Shown here: positions 50,519-59,870 of the stretch, piece by piece | How the letters are laid out: every line of letters starts with the position of its first letter | Position numbering within the stretch: position 1 is the stretch's first letter | Source of the DNA: Bog-532 sp963833835 | GTDB lineage: Bacteria; Actinomycetota; Actinomycetes; Streptosporangiales; Streptosporangiaceae | Length of the DNA stretch: 64,000 nucleotides | Assembly: GCA_963833835.1 (NCBI GenBank) | Contig: CAWHZI010000008.1 | Coordinates: 992,001-1,056,000 of the forward strand | Reading direction: 5' to 3' | Made by a program: the position numbers and the translations under genes | The notes under the pieces: generated by a model | Database searches by the model: none | Seen by the model: only the letters and a program-made list of their open reading frames with translations | Told to the model about the DNA's origin: nothing

Positions 50519-51478
50519 GTGCCCGTCCCGACCTCGGCCACGCCGGGCTTCGCCGGTAGCCCAGAGTCCCGTCGAGCCGAGCTACGGGCCCGACGTACGT
50601 TGCCGCGCCCGGCCGAGTACACGACCCGCGGTCGGCTGATCCACGGTCCCACGCCCCCCGGCGGCTCGACGCCATCGGATCGGACCGGCGACCTGAGCCC
50701 GGACGAGGTCGCCGAACTGGCCCAGCTGATCGCCGACGGGCGCCTGCGCCGGCACGCCGTGGAGCTGCCGGCGCGGCTGGGCGCTCGCTCCTGGACGTCG
50801 GTCGAGCAGGTGCTGTTCGAACTCGAACGACGCCTGGGTTGGACGCCGGCAGGCTGGAAGGTCGGGGCGGCCAGCATGGAGGTGCGGCGCGCGGAGAACA
50901 TTCCGAGCCCGTCCCCCGGACGAATCTTTAGCCGCACGGTGTTCGACAGTCCGGCCGCGCTCGAGCCCGAGCTGTTCGTGAACTACCGGCTCTGCGAGTG
51001 CGAGTTCGCGTTCGAGCTCGGGGTGGACTTCCCAGTCCGGGACGAGCCGTACTCGGAGGACGAGGTGCGGGCTGGCATCGCCACCCTGGCTCCGGTCATC
51101 GAGATCGGCGACTCGGTCTTCACCGACTGGTACTCGCTCAGCGGCTACTTCGGCGGGATGTACGACAACGGGGGCAGCGCGGCCCTGGTGGTCGGCCCGC
51201 ACACCGCCGACTGGGCCTCGATCGACTTGCCGAACGCCGGCCTCGACCTCTACCTCAACGGCTATTACATCAAGTCGGGCACCGGAGTCGAGGCGATGGG
51301 ACACCCGATCACCAGCCTGACCTGGCTGTTGAACTGGGTCCGCGAGCGAGGGCGCCCGGTCCGCCGGGGCGAGATCGTCAGCACCGGCACATGCACTTCG
51401 CACTGCTTCGTCGCTCGCGGTGATCTCGTCAGCGTCGACTTCGGCGAACTCGGACTTGTGGAGGCTTACTTTGCCTGA
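50519..51478 (+). CDS. 2-keto-4-pentenoate hydratase/fumarylacetoacetase-like protein
   Basis: The product has 319 residues. GWKVGAASMEVRR near residue 115, CECEFAFELGVDFPVRDEPY and APVIEIGDSVF supply the acidic metal ligands of the MhpD/FAH superfamily. The end has MGHPITSLTWLLNWVRERGR and EIVSTGTCTSHCFVARGD. Such enzymes hydrate 2-hydroxypentadienoates in aromatic meta-cleavage or decarboxylate related acids. GTG 50519 follows GGGAGG by 5 bases. The N-terminal 75 residues (Arg/Pro-rich) are longer than usual. Confidence 0.85.
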   Translation: MPVPTSATPGFAGSPESRRAELRARRTLPRPAEYTTRGRLIHGPTPPGGSTPSDRTGDLSPDEVAELAQLIADGRLRRHAVELPARLGARSWTSVEQVLFELERRLGWTPAGWKVGAASMEVRRAENIPSPSPGRIFSRTVFDSPAALEPELFVNYRLCECEFAFELGVDFPVRDEPYSEDEVRAGIATLAPVIEIGDSVFTDWYSLSGYFGGMYDNGGSAALVVGPHTADWASIDLPNAGLDLYLNGYYIKSGTGVEAMGHPITSLTWLLNWVRERGRPVRRGEIVSTGTCTSHCFVARGDLVSVDFGELGLVEAYFA

Positions 51479-51738
51479 AGACGAGACGTCCAGCCCGCCA
51501 GCGAGATGATCTCGGCTGCAAGGTCGGAGATGGTTCGGTCGTCGGCGCCCAGGCGGTGGACCCAACGGGGAGCGCGCTGGTTAAGCTCGCGGGCCATTGA
51601 GGAGCCTTGCCCTCTCACGGGACCTAAGCGATCTCGTGAATGCGGCGAGCGTTATACACCCCGCAGGGCAAGAACGCGTCGCCGCCGATCTCGATCTCGA
51701 GGACCCGCAAGGCCGCGTGCCATCGATGGCTCGATCGT

Positions 51739-52602
51739 TTACTTCTTGGGGGTAGACCAGTGGGCGCCGTCAGCCGTTGACGTGTGCCAGCGCTTACCAT
51801 CCGTACCGTCACCGGCGAGGACGATGGTGCCTTTCCACCATCCGGGGGCCTCAGATTTGACATGGAAAGTTGCGGCGCCGGCAAGTGCCGGTTCGGATTT
51901 GGATGGCGCTGACCAGTGCACGCCGTCAACCGTGGCCGTATACCAGGTTTTGTTGTCCGTCCCAGTGCCGGTGATTGTGACTTGCCCAGCCCACCAGCCA
52001 GGGGCATTTGTGGTGACATGGTAGTTGCGGACACCGCCCCAGCCTAGTGATGCCAGCTCATTCATTGTGCCGTCGTACTGATTACAGTCACATGTGCCGA
52101 TACCCGGGACATTGTAAGCGTCGGAGAACTGCCACAGGATGTGAGGGGTGGAAGGTTCAGAGGAGCCATAGTCAGCGATCCACTGGACTGGGAGAACGCC
52201 GGCTCTCCCACCGAAGTCAAGGCCGGTGTACGTCCAGAGATAGTCAGTAATTTGCGACCCATAAAGGGCAATCATCTCGTTGTACCAGCTAGTGAGCATA
52301 GACTTGCCGCCCTCTTCGAAGTCAGCGACAAAAACTTCACCGTTCCGGATGGGGCCAACCAGATTATGGAAAGCTTGAGCTTGAGAAGTACCAGACTGGC
52401 TGGACACGAGATACTGATAGATACCCAGGAATCTGATACCGGCGGCGTGGAGATCAGCCCTGCGGGCACCGCCGTACCAGGCACCGTCAACATGGGCGTC
52501 ACCGTACAAGGCACGTATCATGATGCCCTGTGACCAGGCAACGTAGGCTGCATCGTCAATATCAGGCTGATACTCTGATACGTCAGCGAGACGGATGCTC
52601 AC
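51739..52602 (-). CDS. GH25-like lysozyme with two C-terminal repeats
   Basis: The product has 287 residues. Residues 1-190 resemble a GH25 muramidase barrel: RLADVSEYQPDIDDAAYVAW, FLGIYQYLVSS, VFVADFEEGGKSML with the acidic pair, and HILWQFSDAYNVPGIGTCDC then NQYDGT. The last 95 residues are two copies of a unit of about 45 (FHV-KSEAPGWWKGTIVLAGDG and YHV-TTNAPGWWAGQVTITGTG, each ending DG-HWS), a likely cell-wall or sugar-binding module. There is no signal peptide, so it is endolysin-like or exported by another route. Its A+T-richer codons differ from neighbouring chromosomal genes. Confidence 0.78.
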   Translation of the reverse strand: MSIRLADVSEYQPDIDDAAYVAWSQGIMIRALYGDAHVDGAWYGGARRADLHAAGIRFLGIYQYLVSSQSGTSQAQAFHNLVGPIRNGEVFVADFEEGGKSMLTSWYNEMIALYGSQITDYLWTYTGLDFGGRAGVLPVQWIADYGSSEPSTPHILWQFSDAYNVPGIGTCDCNQYDGTMNELASLGWGGVRNYHVTTNAPGWWAGQVTITGTGTDNKTWYTATVDGVHWSAPSKSEPALAGAATFHVKSEAPGWWKGTIVLAGDGTDGKRWHTSTADGAHWSTPKK

Positions 52603-52882
52603 AGTTATACTCCTAATGTTCGGGTACCACTCGTGAGGGCGATTCCTGGCGTTTCACCGAGAAGCCCGCCAATCTCTTCGTGCCTTCTATACGTTCTTCG
52701 CCGTCCTCTGCCCTATCCAGAAAGATGCGATTCCCCCGGGTACCAAATCTTGTCCCGCGAATATGCTTTATTGCCGATCTAACCGCGGACGCGGCCGCCT
52801 TGACAGCGCGCGTCTGGCATCCGCGCCGGCATCCGGAAAATTTATCCCAGCTCCCCGAATCATGAATAACACTCTGGGAAGC
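52603..52882. other. Non-coding, A+T-rich gap
   Basis: Leader of the lysozyme gene and degraded sequence. No gene can be supported. The adjoining transposase scrap suggests that an insertion element once occupied this area. Confidence 0.4.
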
Positions 52883-52990
52883 CTATTCCGTCGCAGATCT
52901 CGGATACAAGCCAGTGAGCCTTTTCATCCTGCGTCCTTCCAGCCCGGCGGCGCGCATCAGCCGGACGACGCGGCGTTGGCTCCCGCGGGT
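52883..52990 (-). pseudogene. IS3-family transposase (OrfB) scrap
   Basis: The minus strand reads QRRVVRLMRAAGLEGRRMKR before a stop at 52883. This is the HTH_21 segment near the start of IS3 OrfB transposases (R-K-RVARLMRAAGL). Nothing else of the element, and no terminal repeats, is visible. Confidence 0.6.
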
Positions 52991-52997
52991 GCCTGGC

Positions 52998-53873
52998 TTA
53001 ATCGCCATCCCCGCCGTGGCCGAGCAGATCGGACGCTCGTTTGGCCGCATCCACCACGACGGGAACCAGGGCACGCAGGCGCTGCCGCGTGCCTCGCTGC
53101 ATAGGCACCGAGAGCGCGATGCTTGCGACGACGGCTCCGTCGGCGTCAAAGATCGGCGCGGCAACCCCGGCTAGGCCGCTGGTGCCTTCCTCCTGGCTAA
53201 TCGACCAGCCGTTCTTGCGGATACGCTTCATCTCCAACTCGAGCTGGTCGTGATCGGTGATCGTCTTATCGGTCACCTGCTCGAGTTCCTCGCGTTGCGC
53301 GGCCCGCAGCAGGTCATCGTTGAATGCCAGCATCACCTTGCCGGCAGCGCCGATGTGCAGCGGCACTGCCTGGCCGACATATGTCTGCGGTCGCACCGGC
53401 AGCATGGTCGGAATTACCTCCACACAGATCCGGAACCTGCCTTGCGGAGTAAAGGCGCAGGCGGTTTCCTCAGTGGCATCACGAAGGTCTTGGAGGATTC
53501 CGCTGAGTAGTTGATTGAGCGGCCGGGCCTGCTTGGCGATGGCAGCCCATTCGAGCACCGAGCGCCCGATGCTATAGGTGTCACCGCTGCGCTCGAGGAC
53601 GCGCTCGGCCACCAGGTTGGTGACGATGCGCTGGCAGGTCGTCATCGGCAGGCCGGTCGTCGCCCGCAGATCCTGCAACGTCAGCACCGGCTGCTCGTGG
53701 GAGAAGGCGCGCAGGATTGCCACGGCCTTGCGTAGCACGAGCACGGTGCCCTGGCTGCGGGGGCTCTCGATCTGGTCGGAGGCCCCTCCGCGATCGTTGT
53801 CATGCAGCACGGTTATTGTGCTGGAACCGCCCCGCTGGTCCATTACGTGTGGTCCTATCGTGTTGTCCGCCAT
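52998..53873 (-). CDS. IclR-family transcriptional regulator
   Basis: The product has 291 residues. The winged helix is near residues 40-105 (VLRKAVAILRAFSHEQPVLT, LQDLRATTGLPMTTCQRIVT) and the effector domain follows (FRICVEVIPTMLP, GQAVPLHIGAAGKVMLAFND, GVAAPIFDADGAVVASIALS). IclR proteins respond to carboxylic acids from catabolic pathways. It lies immediately downstream of the large CoA-transferase/Liv operon on the same strand with 287 bases between, so it is the natural candidate regulator of that pathway. ATG 53873 or the later ATG (MDQRGG) are possible starts. Confidence 0.85.
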   Translation of the reverse strand: MADNTIGPHVMDQRGGSSTITVLHDNDRGGASDQIESPRSQGTVLVLRKAVAILRAFSHEQPVLTLQDLRATTGLPMTTCQRIVTNLVAERVLERSGDTYSIGRSVLEWAAIAKQARPLNQLLSGILQDLRDATEETACAFTPQGRFRICVEVIPTMLPVRPQTYVGQAVPLHIGAAGKVMLAFNDDLLRAAQREELEQVTDKTITDHDQLELEMKRIRKNGWSISQEEGTSGLAGVAAPIFDADGAVVASIALSVPMQRGTRQRLRALVPVVVDAAKRASDLLGHGGDGD

Positions 53874-54160
53874 CGGTTGAGGCGAGACCTGCCCCCGGTG
53901 CCGGATGTTTCCGCCGACTCGCTTCGTTCTGCTGCCTGATGCTCGAGTTGAGCCGATGGCGCTCGTTGACGGCAGGTCGATGACCCTGTCCATATCGCGA
54001 CAAGCCGACCAGTGCGTGATGTTGCCCAAAGGGCAACCAATAGCGGGCTATGTGCCGCTGTCCGCGGAGCAAAGCTCACTGCTGCGGACACCCTCGATCT
54101 CTGCGGCGGTAAACGCAACTAATGATAGGGCATCAGTTCGAGTGACTCGCCATAGGCGGC

Positions 54161-56317
54161 TCACTCCTGATCCGGGAACAAAGCCGTGCGTGCGGCCACC
54201 ACTCCGGCCGCGCTGAGCTGGTCAATCTCCGTCTGGCTGCGGCCGAGTTGACGCAGGATGGCCGCAGTGTGCTCGCCCGGATCGGGAGCGGGCCAGCCCG
54301 GTGACGCTTCGAACCCGCTGGCTCGCATCCGTGCCATGCCTTGGCGCAGTAGCCCCCATGTCGGGTGATCCCATTCGATGATCAGGCCCTCGCGGCGGGC
54401 CCAATCAGCTGTGAGCAGATCACGGGGTGTCCGCTCAGTCGCCGTCGTGACCCCCCGATCGCGCAGCAGGGCTGCCGCCTCGGCGCTGCCGCGGCTGCGT
54501 ACCTCGGCTGGGGTGGCCTGGCCAGGATCTGTCCTTATCCAGCCGTCGGCTGTGCGCAGGCATACCGACTCATCCACCGGGCGAGCCAGCGCCGCCTCGC
54601 TGGCGATCGTGCCCAGCTGCAGGAAGGTCGCGGAGCGGGCCAGGCTGGCGCGAACCTGCGCCGGGGCACCGGTGCGGTCGCGCCGCAGCACGGCCAGCAT
54701 CACGCCAAAGGCCGCGAGCAGTCCAGTGGCGTAATCGTTGACTGGCACCGGTACCGCCCTGGGCCGACCGTTACGCTGCCGCCCCACCTGCATGCCCGAG
54801 CCGGCCTGCGCATTGTGCTCCCAGCCCGCCCGCGGTGCCCAGTCGCTGTCAAAGTCGAAGGCATTCATTGATCCGTAGATGAGGTCCGGGTGGGTCTCCC
54901 GCAGCGCCTCGTATCCGAGCCCGAGCTGAGCGATCTTGCCTGCGCGGAAATTCTCCAGGATCACATCGGCGCCAGCCGCGAGCTCGCGGGCGAGCTCGCG
55001 GCCATCGGCGCTCTTGAGGTCGATCAGCATAGAGCGCTTGCCCCGGTTGACATCGAGCCAGCCGTAGGAGCTGACGGCCCGCCCGGGCGAGTCGACCTTA
55101 ATCACGTCCGCCCCGAGTTCAGCCAGCGTCCGGCCGCAGGTCGGGCCGGCCAGGATGATGCACAAATCCAGCACCCGCACGCCGCTGAGCGGCATATCCG
55201 CACCCTGGCCCGGCAGGCCGGGCCAGCTCATGTCTCGCTGGCTGCCGCCCGGGCGGCCGGATGCCTGCGCACCTGCACCTGCGCCTGGTCCCGCGTTGCC
55301 GGCCGGGCGAGCCTCGGCGCTGATGGTCACGGCCGGCCCAGTCAGCCCGTCCGGCGCGCCGGCTCGCTCTCCTGCGCTGCTCACGATGCCAGCCCGGGCT
55401 ACCTCGCGCTCGCGCCGCCATTCGTCGTGAGTGCGGCACATCGTGCAGGCGCCCCCGGCCTCGTTGAGCACTCGTTCCCATTCCAGCGCGTCTCGCTCGA
55501 GAAACGCTGCCGCAAACCGGTCCCGCCACATCTGGGTTTCGGCTGGAGAGGCGAGGCTGGTGACGCCCGCGGCTGCACTGGCCGCCCACTCCGGGCGGCC
55601 GATCACCTGGCACAAGATCGTGGCGAAGTGCGCGAACGTGCCGTGGCTCTGCACATACCGCCCGTCCCGGCACTCATAGATATCGGAGATGGGCAGCTTG
55701 GGCAGGCTGAGCGGGTCAATGAGCTCTGGCCGTGTAGGGCTGACGAGGTTGCGGCCGATCACGCTGACACCCGCGGACAGCAGTGGTACCTCGATCCGGG
55801 CGCCCTGACCGGTGGCCATCCTGGCCCGCAGCGCGGCCGCCAGGTAGATCGCGGCCCAGATGGCTGCGTAACCGCTGGCGATGCCGAGCGGCTCAGGCTC
55901 AGGCTCGCCGACCGGGTCGGCCACGCGGTTGAGCCCAAGCTCGGCGTCAATGAGGGTCTCGGCCGAGGGCGGAAGTGCCGCCGGAGCATCCGGCGGCAAG
56001 CCGGAGAACAAGCAGTAGAGGCCACCGGCCGCCACCAGCCGGGTCGCCTCGGCGCCGGTGAGCGAGCCGACACCCGGCCCGGCGGCTCCCTGCGCCCCGC
56101 GGTCGGCGTCGATCACGATGTCCGGGTCAGCGGCGGCCCGCCACCCGGCAGACTGTCCGGCCGAAACCACGCTGACCTGCGCGCCCTGGTCGGCCAGCAG
56201 CCGACCGGCGAGAAGCTCGCTGCGGGTTCGCCCGAGCACGACGACCTGGATGCCGGCCAGCGCCGGTCCGGCCGGCCCCGTCGCCTGTTCTGAGGATGTC
56301 CGTGCGTCCGTTGTCAC
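54161..56317 (-). CDS. Double-domain CaiB/BaiF-type CoA-transferase
   Basis: The product has 718 residues, two class III CoA-transferase units joined by a Gly/Ala/Pro linker near residues 335-365. The first unit is degenerate at its N-terminus but keeps ARMATGQGARIEVPLLSAGV and SDIYECRDGRYVQSHGTFAH. The second has LSGVRVLDLCIILAGPTCGR and LAELGADVIKVDSPGRAVSS, then DVILENFRAGKIAQLGLGYE. Class III transferases move CoA from one acid to another; fused forms of about 700-800 residues occur in actinobacterial operons for alicyclic or steroid-like acids. It would activate the imported substrate without ATP. It is the last gene of the operon. Confidence 0.85.
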   Translation of the reverse strand: MTTDARTSSEQATGPAGPALAGIQVVVLGRTRSELLAGRLLADQGAQVSVVSAGQSAGWRAAADPDIVIDADRGAQGAAGPGVGSLTGAEATRLVAAGGLYCLFSGLPPDAPAALPPSAETLIDAELGLNRVADPVGEPEPEPLGIASGYAAIWAAIYLAAALRARMATGQGARIEVPLLSAGVSVIGRNLVSPTRPELIDPLSLPKLPISDIYECRDGRYVQSHGTFAHFATILCQVIGRPEWAASAAAGVTSLASPAETQMWRDRFAAAFLERDALEWERVLNEAGGACTMCRTHDEWRREREVARAGIVSSAGERAGAPDGLTGPAVTISAEARPAGNAGPGAGAGAQASGRPGGSQRDMSWPGLPGQGADMPLSGVRVLDLCIILAGPTCGRTLAELGADVIKVDSPGRAVSSYGWLDVNRGKRSMLIDLKSADGRELARELAAGADVILENFRAGKIAQLGLGYEALRETHPDLIYGSMNAFDFDSDWAPRAGWEHNAQAGSGMQVGRQRNGRPRAVPVPVNDYATGLLAAFGVMLAVLRRDRTGAPAQVRASLARSATFLQLGTIASEAALARPVDESVCLRTADGWIRTDPGQATPAEVRSRGSAEAAALLRDRGVTTATERTPRDLLTADWARREGLIIEWDHPTWGLLRQGMARMRASGFEASPGWPAPDPGEHTAAILRQLGRSQTEIDQLSAAGVVAARTALFPDQE

Positions 56318-56344
56318 GTACGCTCGCCTCGTTTCCTGGAATCT

Positions 56345-57166
56345 CTAGCCTGGGTCGTCAACGAACTGCAGCACGTCGGCGGCCAGCTCGTCCGGATGCA
56401 GGAAGTACATGCCGTGCGTCCAGCTGGGATAACGGCGCAGCTGGGCGCCGGGAATCAGGGCGGCCAGCTCGTCCTGCGCTCCGGCCGACAGCGAGGTGCT
56501 GCGGCCGGGCGACAGCATGAGGGTGCGAGTGCGTACCCCGCCGGCCCACCGCGTCAGGTCCACGTCGGGCTCGTGCATCGCCCGCCACATCGCCACCGCG
56601 ACCGGCACCGGGGTGCGAGCGAACTCGCTGGCGTACTGCTCATCCCGCTCGTCACCGAACAGATCTCCGGTCATCTCCCGGCTCTGCAGCCACCACTGCT
56701 TCAGGCCCAGCTCGCTCAGGGACTCCTCGGGGCTGCTGGCGCCCGGCGATTTCGAGCGGGGGTCACCATCGGCGGGTCTGCTCGGGGTCGATACCAGGTT
56801 CAGCGTGGCGATGCGTTCCGGGTCACGCGCCGCGATGACCGTGCCAATCAGCCCGCCGGTCGACTCACCCACGTAGTTGACTGAGGTCAGATCCAGAGCG
56901 CGGATCAGGGCGTGCACGTCGCTGACAAGATCTTCGAAGCTGAAGCTGACCTCGCCCGGCGGCAGCGCGCTGTGACCGCAGCCGCGCAGGTCGACCCGGA
57001 TGACCCGGTGCCTGCGGCTGAGCGGTGGCACCCAGTCTTTCCAGAACCAGCCGCTGCGGGCCAGGCCGTGGACCATCAGGAACGGGCCGCAGTGAGGCTC
57101 GCCCGCTGGCTCCTCGTCGGTCACGCGCAGGTTGGCACCGTTGACGTCAATCGAGCTCACGAGCAT
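56345..57166 (-). CDS. Alpha/beta hydrolase
   Basis: The product has 273 residues. It has the oxyanion loop FLMVHGLARSGWFWKDW near 30, nucleophile elbow YVGESTGGLIGTV near residue 97 (Ser in GESTG), an acid near LMLSPGRSTSLSA and the His in SWTHGMYFLHPDEL near 255. Members hydrolyse esters, lactones or C-C bonds of meta-cleavage products. ATG 57166 overlaps the LivG-like gene by 20 bases, so it belongs to the operon; it may open a ring or free an acid before CoA activation. Confidence 0.82.
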   Translation of the reverse strand: MLVSSIDVNGANLRVTDEEPAGEPHCGPFLMVHGLARSGWFWKDWVPPLSRRHRVIRVDLRGCGHSALPPGEVSFSFEDLVSDVHALIRALDLTSVNYVGESTGGLIGTVIAARDPERIATLNLVSTPSRPADGDPRSKSPGASSPEESLSELGLKQWWLQSREMTGDLFGDERDEQYASEFARTPVPVAVAMWRAMHEPDVDLTRWAGGVRTRTLMLSPGRSTSLSAGAQDELAALIPGAQLRRYPSWTHGMYFLHPDELAADVLQFVDDPG

Positions 57167-58001
57167 CCTCCGGGTCGGTGCTGCCGGGCGGGGCGGTGGT
57201 AATCGCGCTGCCGTCCTGCCCGCCGACGGCCCAGGTCGCCCGGGGTTGGCCGAAGTAGGCCAGCCGGAGCGCTTCGCTGCCGGCCATCTCATCCGGCTTG
57301 CCGGAAAAGATGACTTCACCGAAGTCCAAGGCGGTCACGTGGTCAGCGAGCGCCCCGACGACCTCCATGTCATGCTCGATCAGCAGCATGCTGATGCCGT
57401 GATCGCGGGACAGCTCGGCGAACAGGCTGGTCATGTGCATGCTCTCGCCGCGGGACATGCCCGCGGTGGGCTCGTCGAGCAATAGCACCCGCGGCCGAGC
57501 GGCCAGCACAAGGGCCAGCTCCACCCGCTTGCGGTCGCCGTGTGACAGCTCGCCGACCACCTGGTCGTGCATCTGAGCCAGGTCACATACCTCGCTGGCG
57601 TACTGCACGGCTTCCCGCTCGGCGGGCCGGGCCGGGCGGAAGGCAGACAGGGTCCGGCGACGGGAGCCGGCGGCCGCAGCGACGGCAATGCTCTGCTCCA
57701 CGGTCATCTGCTCGAACAGGTGGGCGACCTGAAAGGAGCGGCCCAGGCCGGCGCGTACCCGCTTCCATGGCGGCCAGCGGGTGACGTCGGTGCCGTTCAG
57801 CCAGACCCGCCCGGCGGTCGGCGGGAACACCCCGGTCAGCACCTGGAGCAGGGTGGTCTTGCCGGCTCCGTTCGGCCCGATCACCGCGTGCACGGAGCCA
57901 GGTTCAAGGTCCAGGCCGACCCCGCTGAGCGCAGTGAAGCCGCCGAAGTTCTTGCGGATGCCCTCCAGCCGCAGGACCGGGGGCTGGTCAGACGATCCCA
58001 T
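57147..58001 (-). CDS. Branched-chain amino acid-type ABC ATPase (LivG-like)
   Basis: The product has 284 residues. Walker A is GPNGAGKTTLLQVL, the signature is ELSHGDRKRVELALVLAA and Walker B is VLLLDEPTAGMSRGES, followed by LLIEHDMEVVGALADHVTAL. The longer helical insertion and the C-terminal ending are of LivG type. It pairs with the LivF-like ATPase and the LivH/LivM permeases upstream. Its tail of about 30 residues after the ATPase core is variable. The substrate of such HAAT importers in catabolic operons is often an aromatic or alicyclic acid. Confidence 0.9.
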   Translation of the reverse strand: MGSSDQPPVLRLEGIRKNFGGFTALSGVGLDLEPGSVHAVIGPNGAGKTTLLQVLTGVFPPTAGRVWLNGTDVTRWPPWKRVRAGLGRSFQVAHLFEQMTVEQSIAVAAAAGSRRRTLSAFRPARPAEREAVQYASEVCDLAQMHDQVVGELSHGDRKRVELALVLAARPRVLLLDEPTAGMSRGESMHMTSLFAELSRDHGISMLLIEHDMEVVGALADHVTALDFGEVIFSGKPDEMAGSEALRLAYFGQPRATWAVGGQDGSAITTAPPGSTDPEDARELD

Positions 58002-58794
58002 GATGATCTCCGGTTCCGGGCTCGGGAGCCCCGGCGGGCAGCAGTATCTGCTCGAGCAGGGCCGGGTCCTCCTGCAGCTCGCGGACCGCGCCGTTCCAGA
58101 TGATCCGGCCGGCCGACATGCCGATGGCGTTGTCGCAGAGCGCGGCGATCATCTCCATGTTTCGCTCGATCAGGATGAGGGTGCAGCCGGTCTCCTCGCG
58201 CAGTTGGCGGACGCCGTCGATCAGCCGCTGTACGGCCACCGGGGCCAGCCCCTCGCCCGGCTCGTCGAGCAGGAGGTAGCGCGGCACGCGCATGGCCGCC
58301 CTGGCGATGGCCAGAGCCTGCTGCTCGCCGCCGGACAGTGTCGTCGCCAGCTGGGCCGAGTGTGCTTCCAGGAACGGGAACAGGCCGAGCACCCGCTGAA
58401 CGTCGGACTTCCAGCTCCGGGATCCGAGGGAGGCGACGCGCAGGTTCTCCACGACGGTGAGCGGGAAGATTCGCCGGTCGTCAGGGACGAAGGCGATGCC
58501 GTGGCGCTTCACCACCTCGTCGGTGGCCATCCCGGTCACCCGGACGCCATCCACGAGCAGGTCTCCGCGTACCTGCACACCGAATCCGTTGACCACCGAG
58601 CGCAGCAGCGTCGTCTTGCCCGCTCCGTTCCGGCCCAGGATGGCCAGCGCGGATCCGGTGGGCACGGTCAGCGAGATCTCCTCCAGCGCGCGATGCCGCC
58701 CGTAGTAGACATCGAGCATGTCGGCGACGATCCCCGCCGACGGGACGGGTGGCCGTTGGGTGGTCGCGGCGCGGTGGCCGCTGAGCCGGGTCAT
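57988..58794 (-). CDS. Branched-chain amino acid-type ABC ATPase (LivF-like)
   Basis: The product has 268 residues. It contains DMLDVYYGRHRALEEISL, Walker A GRNGAGKTTLLRSVV, the FVPDDRRIFPLTVVENLRV segment typical of LivF, signature LSGGEQQALAIARAAM and Walker B YLLLDEPGEGLAPVA. It overlaps the LivG-like gene by 14 bases and the LivM-like gene by 4. It forms the heterodimeric motor of the importer. Confidence 0.9.
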   Translation of the reverse strand: MTRLSGHRAATTQRPPVPSAGIVADMLDVYYGRHRALEEISLTVPTGSALAILGRNGAGKTTLLRSVVNGFGVQVRGDLLVDGVRVTGMATDEVVKRHGIAFVPDDRRIFPLTVVENLRVASLGSRSWKSDVQRVLGLFPFLEAHSAQLATTLSGGEQQALAIARAAMRVPRYLLLDEPGEGLAPVAVQRLIDGVRQLREETGCTLILIERNMEMIAALCDNAIGMSAGRIIWNGAVRELQEDPALLEQILLPAGAPEPGTGDHHGIV

Positions 58795-59870
58795 GCCTTC
58801 CGCTCCGCGGCGACCGGGCGGCCGGGCGGGCCGGCGGCTGGTCCCGGCGGGCGGGGCGGGCGCAGCCGGTCCGCGATCGGCAGGGCCGACAGGCGGCGGG
58901 CCACCAGCCGTGCTCCGGACACGGCGGCCGGGACGACGCCGTCGGGCATCAGCAGGAAGATGGCCAGGACGATTAGCGAGACATACAGCTGACCTGTCTT
59001 GGCGGTCAGGCTAAACGCGTAGAGCACGCCACCGTAGATTGTGGCGCCGACGATGGGACCGATCAGCGTCCGCATGCCGCCGAGAATTCCGGCCAGGATC
59101 GGCGCGGCCCCGGCGACCCAGTAGAACATGCTCGGGTCGACGCTGCCGTAGGTGACCGCGTACATCGCCCCGGCGATGCCGGCCAGACCACCGGAGATCA
59201 GCACGGCGATGCCCTTGTACCGGTTGACCGGAGCCCCCAGCGTCTCGACGCGCACCGCGTTCTGCCGGATGGCCGACAGAATGCGGCCATATGCGGAACC
59301 GCGCACGGCGTACAGGACGATGGTGACGACGGCGACCAGGATGGCCAGGAACCAGTAGAAAGCTGTGGCGTTGTTCAGGTCGATGCCCAGCAGAGTGCCG
59401 CGGCTCACTCCGGCGTAGCCGCCTGAGCCGCCAACGTAGCTGGTCCCCGAGACGAACTCATACACCGTCTGGCCGATAGCCAGCGTCAGCAGGCCGAACA
59501 CGAAACCAGTCTGGCCGCGGACGAGGAAGACTGTCAGCGACGAGCCGACCACACCCGCAGCGAGGCCTATGAGCAGCAGGAGCAGGATGTTCTGGATGCT
59601 GGCGTTGATGGACAGCCACGCCACCAGGTAGCCGGCCGCGCCGTAGAACGCCTGATTGCCGAAGGTGGCGACGCCGCCGAAGCCAATGGAAAAGCTCACC
59701 GACTGTGTGTAGAGGATGGCCACCAGGATCCCGGCGGCCGGGAACAGGTCCTGGGCCGGCATCACCTGCCCGCAGATGGCGATCAGAGCCAGCCAGCCCA
59801 CGGCCGCGCTGGAGCAGCGCTGCCAGCCCGCCGGATTCCAGTTCGCCGGATTCCAGCCCGCTCGGGTCAT
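58791..59870 (-). CDS. Branched-chain amino acid-type permease (LivM-like)
   Basis: The product has 359 residues and about ten membrane helices. LivM features are IGFGGVATFGNQAFYGAAGY, FVFGLLTLAIGQTVYEFVSG, YGRILSAIRQNAVRVETLGA (the coupling loop to the ATPase) and a terminal region GGMRTLIGPIVGATIYGGVL. ATG 59870 overlaps the LivH-like stop by 4 bases. A Pro-rich cytoplasmic tail of about 30 residues ends it. Confidence 0.9.
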   Translation of the reverse strand: MTRAGWNPANWNPAGWQRCSSAAVGWLALIAICGQVMPAQDLFPAAGILVAILYTQSVSFSIGFGGVATFGNQAFYGAAGYLVAWLSINASIQNILLLLLIGLAAGVVGSSLTVFLVRGQTGFVFGLLTLAIGQTVYEFVSGTSYVGGSGGYAGVSRGTLLGIDLNNATAFYWFLAILVAVVTIVLYAVRGSAYGRILSAIRQNAVRVETLGAPVNRYKGIAVLISGGLAGIAGAMYAVTYGSVDPSMFYWVAGAAPILAGILGGMRTLIGPIVGATIYGGVLYAFSLTAKTGQLYVSLIVLAIFLLMPDGVVPAAVSGARLVARRLSALPIADRLRPPRPPGPAAGPPGRPVAAERKA

